DNA of 64,000 bases, taken from Przewalskia tangutica. Its lineage: Eukaryota > Streptophyta > Magnoliopsida > Solanales > Solanaceae. The notes under the pieces were generated by a model. That model was not told where the DNA came from. It did no database searches and was given only the letters and a program-made list of their open reading frames with translations. Of this stretch, positions 1-11,137 are shown in pieces. The DNA lies in NCBI GenBank assembly GCA_029844215.1, contig CM056725.1, positions 28,798,485 through 28,862,484 of the forward strand, written 5' to 3'. How positions within the stretch are numbered: the first letter of the stretch is position 1; every line of letters starts with the position of its first letter. Both the position numbers and the translations under genes were made by a program.

Positions 1-714
1 GTGGTTTGGTTGTATTGTATTGTTATTACGGCTTTGGCATCAGGTAGGACTTGGTGTTCAGGTGTACTTCTTGATGTTATCATATCATAGACTGCCGGCA
101 GTGAGGAAGGTATTCCACGGGCATGACTGATGTTGTGGGCGTGAGACCCATAATTATATTTGGGTAAATGACCCGGAGGGCGTGAGACCCTGACATGATA
201 TAACTGTTATATGTGTGTACTGTAGTTTGGTTATCATACATGTCTCCTGCTTTATATAGGCTATTATGATTTCATTTCTGATATTCTGATTTCACATACT
301 TGGTACTGTTATCGACCTCCTTGAAGTGCGTTAAATCGCGGTAGAAGTACATCGGCCGTCGATCCCCTTTTAGGATCACCTTTCCAGGTGGGAAGCTCGT
401 TCCTTGGAGGCTTATCTTTGGTATGTTACCACGATATGCAGAGGTTCTTGTACATTCGGGGTATGGCGAAGCCACTGTCCGTCATAGTTGTTGTAAAAAT
501 CTTAAGTGCAGCCTTTGTTGTGGCGGGTTGTAAGGATTATAGCTATTCAAACGTTTATATATATGTTGAAAGGCAAGCATTTTGGTTGCTTTGTTTATTT
601 ATAATATCTCTCATTTCATGTTCATGTTTTATTTCCGCTGATTTTCTCTGATGTTGTATCACTAGGGTGCCCGGGGTAAGGCACCAGTCACGGGCCCGGA
701 TTCGGGTCGTGACA
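1..714 (+). mobile_element. Element H: 3' end of a long LTR (rest is left of the window)
   Basis: This stretch aligns by eye with the last 0.7 kb of the element B LTR (about 32690-33356), including the shared 'agactgccggcagtgagg' segment near base 90. It ends in the family's terminal signature, a GGCACCAGTCACGGG block followed by GTCGTGACA at 714. Directly after it comes sequence belonging to the inside of element G (GTTCGACCAGTAGTCGGG, also at 28743), so H is an insertion into G. The right-hand copy of its target duplication is probably TGTTC (715-719); the left copy is outside the window. Whether H is a solo LTR or the 3' LTR of a full element cannot be told. Confidence 0.8.
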
Positions 715-779
715 TGTTCGACCAGTAGTCGGGCGATAAATTCGATCCTCTTGTCTTCGATTAGGGTTTACTCGTGAGA

Positions 780-1442
780 GGTTATGCGAGATGTTATATA
801 TCGGGAAGATTGTAAGGCTGCACGAGGTGCCTACTTTCACCTTATGACAGGCAGTGTAGCCCAGGTTACGGCTATTTCTTTTTCTGGAAGTTTTACCAAG
901 CAGGGTTAGAAACTCAGGTGAGTCTCAGTAGTGCATTCACCTTCGGGCCGATGTTTTTGATTTCAGAGGTAGCTGCAAGGATTATTCACCTCTTGGTTGG
1001 GTGAGTATTATTATAGCTACCATATCAGTATTCGGAGGGTGCCTTATGAAGCCTCGTATGGGCGGAAGTGTAGGTTGTCGGTCGATTGGTTCGATGTTGG
1101 CAAGATTCTGATAGTTGGTTCATACTTGTTTCAGCAGAATGTGGATAGGGTGAAGCTTATCCAGGAGAGGTTATTGGCGGCTCGAGTCAGCGAAGTCATG
1201 CGGATAATCGGCGTCGACACTTGGAGTTCGAGTTGGCGGTGGGTTTTCTTGAAGGTACCACCGGAAGGCATGGCGAGATTTGGAAGCGAGAGAAACTTAG
1301 CTTTGAGAATGCGGGGCGTTTTGGATCCTTTGGAGGATAGGACAGGTTGCCTATAATTTAGCTTTGCCATCCGATGTGGGAGGCAGTACGTCCGGTCTTT
1401 CATGTTGCTATGTTCGGAAGAGTATCGGAGATCCATCCAGAG
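780..1442 (+). pseudogene. Integrase C-terminal remnant of element G
   Basis: Broken frames here match the second half of a Ty3/gypsy integrase. From 997 a frame reads YEASYGRKCRLSVDWFDVGK, which corresponds to the conserved APYEALYGRKCRSPIGWFDVG stretch of related elements. It is followed by VDRVKLIQERLLAAR and a damaged GPY/F region (WVFLKVPPEGMARFG). Upstream, 780-920 holds degraded sequence of the integrase core region (compare 28800-28940 in B). The zinc-binding N-terminus, RT and protease are absent, so this is the relic left by a large internal deletion of pol. It is interrupted at 1443 by element I. No function is expected. Confidence 0.7.
1438..1442. repeat. Left target-site duplication of element I (CAGAG)
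   Basis: CAGAG directly precedes the LTR start TGTTATAC at 1443. The matching right copy at 11133-11137 reads CTGAG, one mismatch. Confidence 0.6.
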
Positions 1443-3812
1443 TGTTATACCCCGTATTTCCAGGGTATGTACGTGAGGACGTACGTACGAAAGTCTAGCC
1501 TTAAAGTTTAGGCACAAGACATTTTTTTGGGCACAACTCGCTAAAAGAATCGTTTTCCGACGAAACGTTTTACACAACTCGCGTAGGATAAATTCCGGCT
1601 ATGCCATTTCTAATTTTTGCGGATTTTTCAGAGGCGAAACACTTTGGGCCAGCGGGAGGCGACACTTGTCACCCTCCGATTGGTGGGCGTGAGGCGTCAA
1701 TATGGCGAATGGAGTGCCTATTTTGTCAAGTAGTTGGTAGGATATTTTGTGTGCAAGTTGGCTAGGTACACTTGCCTAATCTTGACCTTACACTTGCCTA
1801 CTTGGCTAAATCTTGGCCATTGGTTGGCCATGTCTTGACCTATAAATACCCCTTAAGATGAAGAGTTCTTCATTCACAAATTCCTTTCAAGTCTTGAAAA
1901 TCCTCCTCTCCTTGAGCTTGTTTAGTCAAGCCTACTCCCAGCCTAGCCGAAATCTACCCCCTCCTTGGTAGAAAAGTTGCCTTCTAGTATTGTTATAATG
2001 CCCAATACCTAGCCCAAATCCCTTAGTACTTAGTTGAAGTTGTGAAGAACTTAGGGTTCTTGGAGCTATCGGAGCGTCTGACTTAGGAGCTAAACCTTGC
2101 TCGGGATCGATGTATTATCTAGGATATTATTGGGCTTATCGAGGTAAATAAACTTATCCTTCTTTTGTAATTAGAGAATACATCTTTGTAGAAGTATAGG
2201 AATAAGTATAAATACTTAGAAGGATATTAAAGAATAGAATTGAATTTGTTATCACAATAGAAGGGTTTAAAGAAGAATAATAGAACCGAACTCACCTAGG
2301 GCTGTTTCTGATGGTATGTATAACTTACCGGGTAGGGAAGTCTGCCCAAATTTCCATAGAATAGAGAACCCTGCTTAGAAGCATTTCTGATGCAGTCAGA
2401 GCGTTGATAGGCGTATTTGGTATTATAAATTGATTCTCTGCGACATATTGACTTGGCGGGAGGTTTTCAGAAGGTATGTGATTCTTCCTAAGCATGATAT
2501 TTTAACATATATATATAGTACGGTAGGCGTACATGTGTTAAGCGAATAATAACTACGGCAATGTCTTTTGACTTAAGCTGAATAATAACTACGACAATGT
2601 CTCTTGACTTAAGCTGAATAATAAGATCTTGAAGCATTTCAAAGAATCTTGAATCGGTTTTGAAGAAAGCAGTTGGTTTTTAAACAAAAGCTTAAGAGTT
2701 ATACTAGCTTTATGGGAAGTTAGGTATAACCCAAGAATGATAAAAGAAGCATTTACTTAAATTGCTTATAAAAACCTTGTATTACGTAGGTGAAGTAAGA
2801 TTGTTTGATAAATAGACATACTATGATGCTATGTGTGTTCTTGTCTTGTGATGTTGTGAAAGGGGACATTCTTGTTGTGCTTACGTTGCTAGCCGTAAGT
2901 CGGTTATCTTGTTGTTATATACCTACCCCGATTGGTTATACAGGGCTTGCCACCTTGATGCGGTCTATCGGCCTATGCGATCTGTGAGACTATGCGGGCT
3001 GCGGGAGCTCGGGATTGATCATTCGGGTGTTTTAGCACGATGCGGGGATGCCTATGCGATGCAGTATGACTATGCGGTCTATTGAGACTATGCGGTGCGG
3101 GAGTCGAGGAGAATGCAGGGGTTAGCTACCCCGTCGCGAGAATACCTCAATGCGGTACGTGTGTGACCTATGCGGACTGCGGGAAGTCCAGGACTAGGCA
3201 CGCATAATGATACTATGGGCGATTGGCCTTGCTGCGATCATTCGCGGCCTAGGAAAGACCAGTTACATTATATCTATTAGTGTTCTTGTTTGTGATATGA
3301 CACTATGTGCAATTGAACTGATTGTATTTGCAAATGGTTTTAAATACTTTGATTTCATTTTAAGTACTTTACAGTTTCACATACTTAGTACCTGTTGTAC
3401 TGACCTCCTTCGGGGGGCTGCGTTCATGCCGCAGGTAAGGGCAAGCAGGTGCTAGATCCACATCCTTAGGATCTCTTTGCATTGGTGTCAGGAGCTCCAT
3501 CTTCTCCGGAGGCTCTACTTTTGGTATGATCTCCCTGTATTGTAGATAGTTTTGTACATTCAGGGTATGGCGGGGCCACTGTCCGCCATAGTTGTTTACT
3601 TCCTTAGAAGTGCGTAGTCCTAGTGTCTGATTGGGATGTAGCGCAAAACTTGGGTTATTTATATATATATGCGAAAAGGCAAGCTTTTCATCGAGATAAA
3701 GCGTGTGTCTCATTTACAAGCTGTTTCATGTCTTGTTTTATATTCGATTACTACGATGTATGACTACTTGGGTGCGGGTAAGGCACGATCACGAGCCGGG
3801 CGAGTCGTGACA
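1443..3812 (+). repeat. 5' LTR of element I
   Basis: It begins TGTTATACCCCGTATTTCC and ends GAGTCGTGACA, giving the TG...CA termini of an LTR. It is repeated at 8690-11132. A TATAAATA box lies at 1841-1848. The region about 2950-3200 is rich in a degenerate TATGCGG motif. The 3' part carries the shared hairpin GGCGGGGCC...CCGCCAT (about 3569-3590). It is about 70 bp shorter than the 3' copy, mostly through small losses at CHG and GC-rich sites. No convincing gene lies inside. Confidence 0.88.
1841..1848 (+). promoter_or_regulatory. TATA box of element I 5' LTR
   Basis: TATAAATA is followed by a C-rich stretch and AAGATGAAGAG, and the same arrangement recurs in the LTRs of A, B, F and G. It is the expected Pol II core promoter, with transcription starting probably 25-35 bases downstream (inferred). 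Confidence 0.7.
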
Positions 3813-3816
3813 AAAG

Positions 3817-3828
3817 TGGTATTAGAGC
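3817..3828 (+). promoter_or_regulatory. Primer binding site of element I (initiator tRNA-Met)
   Basis: TGGTATTAGAGC starts four bases after the LTR end. It differs by one base from TGGTATCAGAGC, the complement of the 3' end of plant initiator tRNA-Met that is intact in elements A, B and F. It would prime minus-strand DNA synthesis. Confidence 0.8.
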
Positions 3829-3873
3829 GATTAATCCTCGAAAAGTGTCTCTGACCGTATCTAATAGAGTCTT

Positions 3874-3907
3874 GATTATCGGTGTGTTGTGCACCACACC
3901 AATGTCG
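3874..3907 (+). other. Leader hairpin of element I with GTGCAC loop
   Basis: The left arm GATTATCGGTGTG and the loop TTGTGCAC are intact; the right arm starts CACACC and then decays. It sits about 45 bases after the primer site, as in all other elements here. Confidence 0.55.
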
Positions 3908-4016
3908 AGAGGCTATAAGATATTTAGGATTGGTTTCCATTCTTCTCACTCTGAGATCGTGCTTTAGAGATGTGTTAAAGTTGGACCCCTCTAACGTATT
4001 CCTTTTACATATGATT

Positions 4017-5260
4017 ATGCCTCGCGTAAGGCAACCGGGCCCGAGAAGGGCAAAGCCAGGGAGGCGCTAGTAGGACAGGGATTCACGAGGGCTCGGGCCC
4101 GATCTATACCTCGGGCGGCGAGTTCTATGGCGCCGCCCGGCCCAGCGAGACTACGGTGCCCGCCTCGTCCCGCGGCTGGGCGGAGAGTTAGGGTACTGAG
4201 AGATAACCGACTATTGGCGAGATCGTGGCGAACATGGGGGCAGTGGATCTGGCGATTCGATTCGGCCCGATCGTACCGTGGTTCACCCGGGCGAGTTTGA
4301 GGCTACGAGATTTCTGAGTTGTAGCCCGCGAGTTTCTGGTCGAGGCGGAGGATGATCGCGAGGAGTTCATCCGTCGGCTCTGAAGGATTATGAGAGTGAT
4401 CGAGCGTCGGAGACCGAGTCCGTTATCTTTGGTTATCGGCTGCGTGATCTGCGATCGATTGGTTTGATTCGTGGGAGTTATCGGGAAACGCATCCCAGCT
4501 ACTTGCAGGGCGAGTTCTCGGAGGACTTTCTTACTCATTGCCTCGCGAGATGAGAGGCGCGGTACAGATTTTCTTCTTTGAGGCAGCGGGGCGATTAGGG
4601 AGTACAATGTCGAGTTCGATTCTTTGGCTCGATATGTCAGCGTTGGTAGCGAATATGGAGGATAGGGTGCACGCTACGTCGGGCTAGATGATTATATGGC
4701 GAGTCTTGTGCGGGTGTTTCTCTTCCGGGTATGGACATTACCGCATGCGAGCTCGTGCACTTGGATGCGAGGCGCGAGAGCGAGTCGATAGATATCGGCA
4801 TCGAGAAGAAGGCTAGGGCGGCCGGTTCTTTTGGTAGTTCTCGGGGTGGGCGGCCTCGTGGCGATCTAGATTTGCACCCGGCCCGGCTCGAGCACTCCCA
4901 CATCATTGTCGATTCGGCCCGAGTATTGGGCGGTGCAGGCCCGGGACTTGATTTCGAGGTAGCAAGGTGCTAACCGATCGAGTCGCTCGGTGTGTCGTAT
5001 GGCGAGTTCCATTCGAGGTTGCGATACTACTCGGGAGCTTGCTACACATGGCGGCAGGTCATTTGCGAAATGCGTCAAGCGAGCGGCCCGATGGTAGAGT
5101 CGGCTGCGGTCGATTCGGTTCTTCATCCCGACGATTACTCGCCCGGAGGGCAAGGTACTCATGGGCGGCCAGTCGCGGCGAGGTCGTGGCGGGTCGATTC
5201 TAGCGGTCCTCGAGCGCATTTATGCCTTGTCGGTAAAGACCGGGAGGCCTCGCTGATGTA
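4017..5260 (+). pseudogene. Element I gag (capsid/nucocapsid), heavily frameshifted
   Basis: The start ATGCCTCGCGTAAGGCAACC (4017) matches the gag start of element B at 27405. The first frame runs only about 17 codons before a stop. Downstream, capsid landmarks appear in shifting frames: an EFIRRL-like segment near 4360, a WFDSWELSG-like segment near 4455 and an ARYV...ANMEDRVH-like segment near 4630-4670. The nucleocapsid linker (AGSFGSSRGG) is at 4822-4850. The zinc knuckle near 5037 keeps ACYT but has lost the second cysteine and later spacing. Many lesions fall at former CAG/CTG sites. Gag would form the particle and bind RNA; this copy cannot. Confidence 0.75.
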
Positions 5261-5275
5261 AATCCACGGTACCTT

Positions 5276-5560
5276 ATCGATCTCGATATTGATGTGTATG
5301 CCTTGATAGATCCGGGTTCTACTATGTCCTATATATCTCCCCTTGTTGCTAGTAGAATAGGGATAGAGCCTGAGTTTATAGACCCTTTCGAGGTAGCTAC
5401 GCCAGTGGGTGATTCGGTGGTAGTTCGGCGGGTATATAGGGCTTGTCCGATGACCATTCTGATCGTCGGACCTGGCGACTTGATCGAGTTGGATATGACT
5501 GATTTCGGCGTGATCATGGGTATGGATTGGCTAGCTTCTTGCTACGCCCACGTGAAGCTG
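5276..5560 (+). pseudogene. Element I aspartic protease domain
   Basis: A frame at 5294-5560 reads YALIDPGSTMSYISPLVASR, with the catalytic Asp codon at 5309-5311 in the DPGST motif (retropepsin form of D-S/T-G). It continues through EVATPVGDSVVVRRVYRAC to MGMDWLASCYA, the conserved end of plant gypsy protease. This is the best preserved part of element I pol, about 90 residues in frame. It would cleave the Gag-Pol polyprotein. The frame is lost near 5570 before RT. Confidence 0.85.
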
Positions 5561-5624
5561 CGAGGAGAAGTAAATGCGGTTCGGTTTCTGAGGCCGGTTG
5601 TCAGTGGGAGGAACAACTGTATCG

Positions 5625-6545
5625 TAGAGGTAGGTTTATTTCCTACCTCAAGGCTAGGAAGATGGTGCGAGAAGGGTACATCTACCATCTCATTTGGGTG
5701 TTTGATCACGAGGCTGCGATACAGATTTTGATCGATTCCGATGAGTCGAGAGAGTTCCCAGGCGTGTTTCGGGCGACCTCGGGTATCCTCACGAGAGGAG
5801 ATCGAGTTTTTTATAGATGTGATGCCAGACATTCGGCCTATTTCCATTCCGCCATACAGAATGGCACCTGCCGAGTTGAGAGAGTTGAAGGACGGTGAGA
5901 GATTTCTTTGGAGAAGGGCTTCATCAGACCTAGTGTTTCTCCACGAAGCGCGGTATTGTTCGTGAAGAAGGGCGGGGCGCTGCGCATGTGTGTTGATTCT
6001 GAGCGATTGAACAAGGTGACCATTAAAACGAATACCCTTCCGGGATTGATGATTTGTTCGACCGATTGCGAGCGCGAGATGTTTCTCGAGGTTGATCTGC
6101 GATCGGGCTATCATCAGTACGAGTCGAGGCGGATGTCCACAGAATTGCATTCGGACGTGCGGGCATTATGAGTTCGAGGTCATGTCTTTTGGATTGACGA
6201 TGCTCGGCGGTATTCATGGATTTGATGAACCAGTGTTCAAACCATTTTTGGACACGTTTGTGATAGTGTTCATCGATGATATCTTGGTTTATTCGCTCAG
6301 AGCGAGGGCATGCGGGCATTTGAGGCTGTCTTGTGATTCTCGGGACCAGCGATTATCGCCAAGTTTTCCAAATGTGAGTTTTGGTTAACCCGGTGGCTTT
6401 TCTTAGGCATATTATGGGTGATGGCATTCAGTGAATACGGCGAATCGAAGCGATCGAGGACTTGGCCTAGACCTCTACTCAGCGAGAGGTTCGCGATTTT
6501 ACGGGCCTTGCGAGTTATTATCGGTTCGTAGAAGTTTGCTTCTAT
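5625..6545 (+). pseudogene. Element I reverse transcriptase domain, frameshifted
   Basis: Pieces in several frames follow the gypsy RT order. RGRFISYLKARKMV (about 5629-5670) is the protease-RT link. FISPSVSPWG-like sequence is at 5917-5945. LRMCVD (about 5981-5998) precedes NKVTIK (about 6010). VDLRSGYHQ is near 6091-6117, followed by HYEFEVMSFGLT at 6165-6200. The catalytic box FIDDILVYS starts at 6269, with the two Asp codons at 6275-6280. The thumb region VRDF...ASYYRF is near 6488-6530. The finger and palm residues are recognisable but no frame exceeds about 100 codons, so it is inactive as written. Confidence 0.82.
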
Positions 6546-6589
6546 CTACGCACCATTGACTAGGCTGACTCGGAGCGGCTAAGTTTGAT

Positions 6590-6945
6590 GGTGATGCTTA
6601 CGGCGGGGTTTCGATTCTTGAAGGAGGCGGCCGCCCCGTTCTTACTCTTCGGAGGGTCCAGACGGTTATGTTGTGTATTGTGATGCGTCGGGCATCGGGT
6701 GGGATGTGTGTTGATGCAGGCGGGGTAGAGTTATAAGCGTCACGCATCAGCGGCTTAAGAAACACGAGAGAAACTACCCGCGTGATTTGGAGTTAGCGGC
6801 GTGATGATTCACGCTTTGAAGATCTGGAGGCACTATTTGTATGGGGTTCACGTGGATATTTATACCGACCACAGAGCCTCGATATATCTTGACGGAGGAG
6901 TGAACTTACGGCGAGGCGGTGGTTAGAGTTGCTTAAGGATTATGC
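6590..6945 (+). pseudogene. Element I RNase H domain, degraded
   Basis: YCDASG (about 6675-6692), a DLELA segment (about 6783) and IYTDHRAS (about 6861-6885) supply the acidic positions expected of a gypsy RNase H, each in a different frame. The domain would remove RNA from the RNA-DNA hybrid during reverse transcription. Several short deletions separate the motifs. Confidence 0.72.
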
Positions 6946-8120
6946 CGTCGATATCCTGTACCACCCGGAGAAGGCCAATGTTGTGGCAGATGCCCTTAGT
7001 CGTAGGTCCATGGGTAGCCTATCAGAGGTGCAGCCGGAGAGGAGGGGCATGGTTCGTGATTTGCATCAATTAGCGAGCCTTGGTGTCCGTTTGATTGATT
7101 CTGATAGCAGTGGGGTTCGAGTTCATGAGGTTGTCGAGTCTTCCATCGTCGAGGAGGTGAAGAGGCAACAGTTCGAGGATCCAGTTTTGACATGTTATCG
7201 TGATACGGCTCTTCGTGAGGGGAAGGGTCCTTTTGAGGTAGCACCTGATGGGGTGCTAAGGTTTGAGGCGAGTTGTGTGTTCGGATGTTTGAGGACTTGG
7301 AGTTCTTGGGGAAGCACACGCGCGTAGCGTTACTCTATCCATCGGTCGACCAAGATGTACCACGACCTTAGATGCGTGTATTGGTGGGATGGCTTGAAGA
7401 GGGCGTTGCGAGTTCGTAGCTCGGTGCGTGTTGTCGGCGGTGAAGGTAGAACACGAGGCACGGTGGTTTATTCTGACGATAGAGATCCCGACACGGAAGT
7501 GGGAGGTGATCAACATGGACTTCATTCTGAGATTACCTCGCACTCGGAGGAGACATGATTCTATATGGATTATCGTCGGCGGTGACAAAATCAGCCCACT
7601 TTCTTCCCGTTAGGGCGACTTTTTGGTGAGGATTATGCGGACTTTACATCAGAGATCGTCGATGCATGGAGTCCCTATTTCGATCATATCGAGCAGAGCC
7701 CGGTTCTGGCTAACTTACGGAGGTCTTTCGAGAAAGGGTTTAGGGGCCTTGGTGAGCACGAGTCTGCATTCCATCCACGCATGACGGACGGGTAGGCGCA
7801 CTATCTGCACTCTTGAGGATATCTTTGCGAGCCTGTGTTATTGACTTCAGGGGTAGCTGGGAGGATCATTTGCCTCTAGTTGAGTTTGCATACAATAATA
7901 GCTACCACTCCAGTATTCAGATGGCGCCTTATGAGGCCTTGTATGGGAGGAAGTGTAGATCGCCTATAGGCTGGTTCGATGTGGGCGATGTGCAGTTAGT
8001 GGGACGGTTGGTGCGTGACGATGGATAAGGTGAAGCTTATCGGGAGAGGTTCTTGGCGGCTCGAAGTCGGCGAAGTCATATCACGAGATCATCGTCGTCG
8101 GCATCCGGGTTCGAGGTTCA
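6929..8120 (+). pseudogene. Element I integrase, frameshifted
   Basis: The open stretch 6929-7327 starts with LKDYAVDILYHPEKANVVAD, the usual RNase H to integrase junction ending in ADALSRR. The zinc-binding region is seen at 7355-7420 (MYHDLRCVYWWDG) with its cysteines damaged. The core domain starts with WEVINMDFILRLP (about 7500-7540), where the Asp is the first catalytic residue. A C-terminal part at 7813-8028 reads SYHSSIQMAPYEALYGRKC. The central region with the second Asp and the Glu is too damaged to place. It would insert cDNA into the genome. Confidence 0.8.
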
Positions 8121-8540
8121 TGATTGAGTTTTCCTAAAGGTGTCACCCATGAAGGGTGTGATGAGATTCGGGAAGAAGGAAACTTCGGCCAAGTACATTG
8201 GGCGTTTGATTGTCGCGAGGTAGGCAAGGTTGCCTATGAGTTGAATCTGCGTCCGATCTGGAAGCGATGCATCCGGTGTTTCATGTTTCTATCTTGAGAG
8301 ATGTATCGGGATCCATCTAGGGTACACCCGATTGGCGATGTCCAGTGTGACGAGGGTTATCGTATGAGGAGATTCCCATGGCGATAGTCGATCGTCGAGT
8401 TAGGCGTCTGCGGACCAAGGGCGTGGCCGTCAAAGTCTTGTGGCGGAGCGAGCTCGAGGAGGAGATGGCGTGGGAAGGCGAGGAGGACATGAGGCGAAGT
8501 ACCCTCACCTATTCCCCACACCTCCAGGTAATTCACTTTC
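8121..8540 (+). pseudogene. Element I GPY/F module and chromodomain-like tail, degraded
   Basis: Sequence at 8127-8230 corresponds to WVFLKVSPMKGVMRFGKK and the GPY/F region, then VHPVFHVS-like sequence near 8270-8290. The region 8378-8510 (MAIVDRRVRRLRTKGVAVKV then LWRSELEEEMAWEGEEDM) matches the chromodomain-like tail seen better preserved in element E at 58660-58800. In chromoviruses this domain is known to bias integration to heterochromatin. Confidence 0.75.
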
Positions 8541-8655
8541 CTACTTGTAAATCTTCATTATCGTTTATGCCTAAGTGTTGTTTTGTGGCCGTGTGTGGCA
8601 TTTGCAAAAAATTTTAAGTTATGAGGAACCTTATTGTTATCTGTCTTGGGAAGGA

Positions 8656-8689
8656 ACATTCGGGACGAATGATTCTAAGGGGGGGAGAA
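8656..8689 (+). promoter_or_regulatory. Polypurine tract of element I with preceding hairpin
   Basis: AAGGGGGGGAGAA (8677-8689) directly abuts the 3' LTR and would prime plus-strand DNA. It is preceded by ACATTCGGGACGAATG (8656-8671), a short inverted repeat that occurs at the same place in every other element here. Confidence 0.85.
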
Positions 8690-11132
8690 TGTTATACCGT
8701 ATTTCGAGGTATGTACGTGAGGACGTACGTACGAAAGTCTAGCCTTAAAGTTTAGGCACAAGACGTTTTTTTGGGCACAACTCGCTAAAAGAATCGTTTT
8801 CCGACGAAACGTTTTACACAACTCGCGTAGGATAAATTTCGGCTATGCCATTTCTAATTTTTGCGGATTTTTCCGAGAGACGAAACACTTTGGGCCAACG
8901 GGGCGACACTTGTCACCTCCAATTGGTGGATGTGGCGTCAATATGGCGAATGGAGTGCCTATTTTGTCAAGTAGTTGGTAGGATATTTTGTGTGCAAGTT
9001 GGCTAGGTACACTTTCCTAATCTTGACCTTACACTTGCCTAGCACTTGGCTAAATCTTGGCCATTGGTTGGCCATGTCTTGACCTATAAATACCCCTTAA
9101 GATCAAGACGTCTTCATTCACAAATTCCTATCCACTTCATGAAAATCCTCCCCTCGCCCATGAGCTGGTTTCGTCCAACGCCTACTCCCCCCCCCCCTTT
9201 GGTGAAGCTTAGCCGAGGCTACCCCCCTAGCCTAGCGAAATCTACCCTCCCTTGGTAGAAAAGTTGCCTTCTAGTATTGTTATAATGCCCAAAATACCTA
9301 GCCCAAATCCTTAGTACTTAGTTGAAGTTGTGAAGAACTTAAGGGTTCTTGGAGCTATCGGAGCGTACAACTTAGGAGCTAAACCTTGCTCAGGATCGAC
9401 GTATTATCTACGATATTATTGGGCTTATCGAGGTAAATAAACTTATCCTTCTTTTGTAATTAGAGAATACATACTGTAGAAGTATAGGAATAAGTATAAA
9501 TACTTAGAAGGATATTAAAGAATAGAATTGAACTGTTATCATAATAGAAGGGTTTAAAAGAAGAATAATAGAACTGAACTCACCTAGGGTTGTTTTTACA
9601 GTAGACTGTATAACTTACCGGGTAGGGAAGTGCTGCCCAAATTTCCATAGAATAGAGAACCCTCTTCTTAGAATCATTTACGATCTGATCTGAGCGTTGA
9701 TAGGCGTATTTGGTATTATAAATTTGATTCTCTGCGCGCGACATATTCAACTTGGCAGGAGGTTTTCGCCGAGAAGGTATGTGATTCTTCCTAAGCATGA
9801 TATTTTAACATATATATATATAGTACGGTAGACGTACATGTGTTTACTGAATAATAACTACGGCAATGTCTTTTGACTTAAGCCTGAATAATAACTACGG
9901 CAATGTCTCTTGACTTAAGCCTGAATAATAACAGATCTTGAAGCATTTCAAAAAATCTGAATCAGTTTTATGAGAAAAAGCAGTTGGTTTTAAACAAAAG
10001 CTTAAGAGTTATACTAGCTTTATGGGAAGTTAGGTATAACCCCTTAAGAATGATAAAAGAATCATTTACTTAAATTGCTTATAAAAACCTTGTGATACGT
10101 AGGTGTAGTAAGATTGTTTGATAAATAGACATACTATGATGCTATGTGTGTTAGTGTCTTGTGATGTTGTGAAAGGGGGACATTCTTGTTGTGCTTACGT
10201 TGCTAGACGGTAAGTCAGTTGTACTGTTGTTATATCACCTACACCCTCGACTGGTTATACCGAGGGCTTGCCATCCTTGATGCGGGTCTATACGGCCTAT
10301 GCGGTCTGTGAGACTATGCGGAGCTGCGGGAGCTCCAGGATTGATCATTCCGGGTGTTTTAGCCTGATGCGGGGGATGCCCTATGAGGTCTGTATGACTA
10401 TGCAGTCTATTGAGACTATGCGGTGCGGGAGTCGAGGAGAATGCAGGGGTTAGCTACCCCCGAGAATAGCTCATGCGGGTCTGTGTGTGACCTATGCGGA
10501 CTGCGGGAAGTCCAGGACTAGGCACGCATAATGATACTATGGGCGATTGGCCTTGCTGCGATCATTCGCGGCCTAGGAAAGACCAGTTACATTATATCTA
10601 TTAGTGTTCTTGTTTGTGATATGACACTATGTGTAATTGAAGCGATTGTATTTGCAAATGGTTTTAAATACTTTGATTTCATTTTAAGTACTTTCTGATT
10701 TCACATACTTAGTACTGTTATCGACCTCGCCCGGGGGTTGCGTTCATGCCGCGGTAAGGGCAAGCAGTGCTAGATCCACATCCTTAGGATCTCTTTGCAT
10801 TGGTGTCGTGAGCTCCATCTTCTCGGAGGCTCTACTTTTGGTATGATCTCCTGTATTGTAGATAGTTTTGTAGATTCAGGGTATGGCGGGGCCCTGTCCC
10901 GCCATAGTTGTTTACTTCCTTAGAGGTCTGTAGTCCTAGTGTACAGTTGGGATATAACTGCAAAACTTGGGTTATTTATATATATATGCCGAAAGGCAAG
11001 CTTTTCATCAGATAAACTGTGTCTCATTTTACAACTGTTTCATGTCTTGTTTTTATATTCCGCTAATTACTCTGATGTATGACTACTTGGGTTCCCGGGT
11101 AAGGCACCAGTCACGGGCCGGGCAGTCGTGAC
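8690..11132 (+). repeat. 3' LTR of element I
   Basis: It begins TGTTATACCGTATTTCGAGG and ends GTCGTGAC, and parallels 1443-3812 throughout. The terminal CA is eroded to C at the junction with the target duplication. A TATAAATA box is at 9085-9092. A degenerate TATGCGG-rich part spans about 10270-10510. Compared with the 5' copy it keeps more CCAGG/CCGGG sites (for example GAGCTCCAGG near 10330 against GAGCTCGG near 3005). Confidence 0.87.
9085..9092 (+). promoter_or_regulatory. TATA box of element I 3' LTR
   Basis: TATAAATA is at the position equivalent to 1841-1848 of the 5' LTR. Confidence 0.6.
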
Positions 11133-11137
11133 CTGAG
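11133..11137. repeat. Right target-site duplication of element I (CTGAG)
   Basis: This follows the LTR end; the left copy is CAGAG (1438-1442). The mismatch lies at a CAG/CTG site, the context altered elsewhere in this element. Confidence 0.5.

Larger units (their letters stand above)
1443..11132 (+). mobile_element. Element I: complete-length Ty3/gypsy chromovirus-like retrotransposon (about 9.7 kb)
   Basis: The element has two LTRs (1443-3812 and 8690-11132), a primer site, gag, protease, RT, RNase H, integrase, a chromodomain-like tail and a polypurine tract in canonical order. It sits in element G; G sequence stops at CCATCCAGAG (1442) and resumes at TGTTCCCATT (11138). The flanking 5-mers are CAGAG (1438-1442) and CTGAG (11133-11137), an imperfect target duplication. 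Every coding domain is recognisable but none is in one frame: short indels occur every few dozen bases. Its LTR is the same family as that of element F. Confidence 0.88.

Noticed and set aside
5542..6150. 202-codon minus-strand open frame over element I pol
   Set aside because: It is antisense to protease and RT, whose motifs read on the plus strand.
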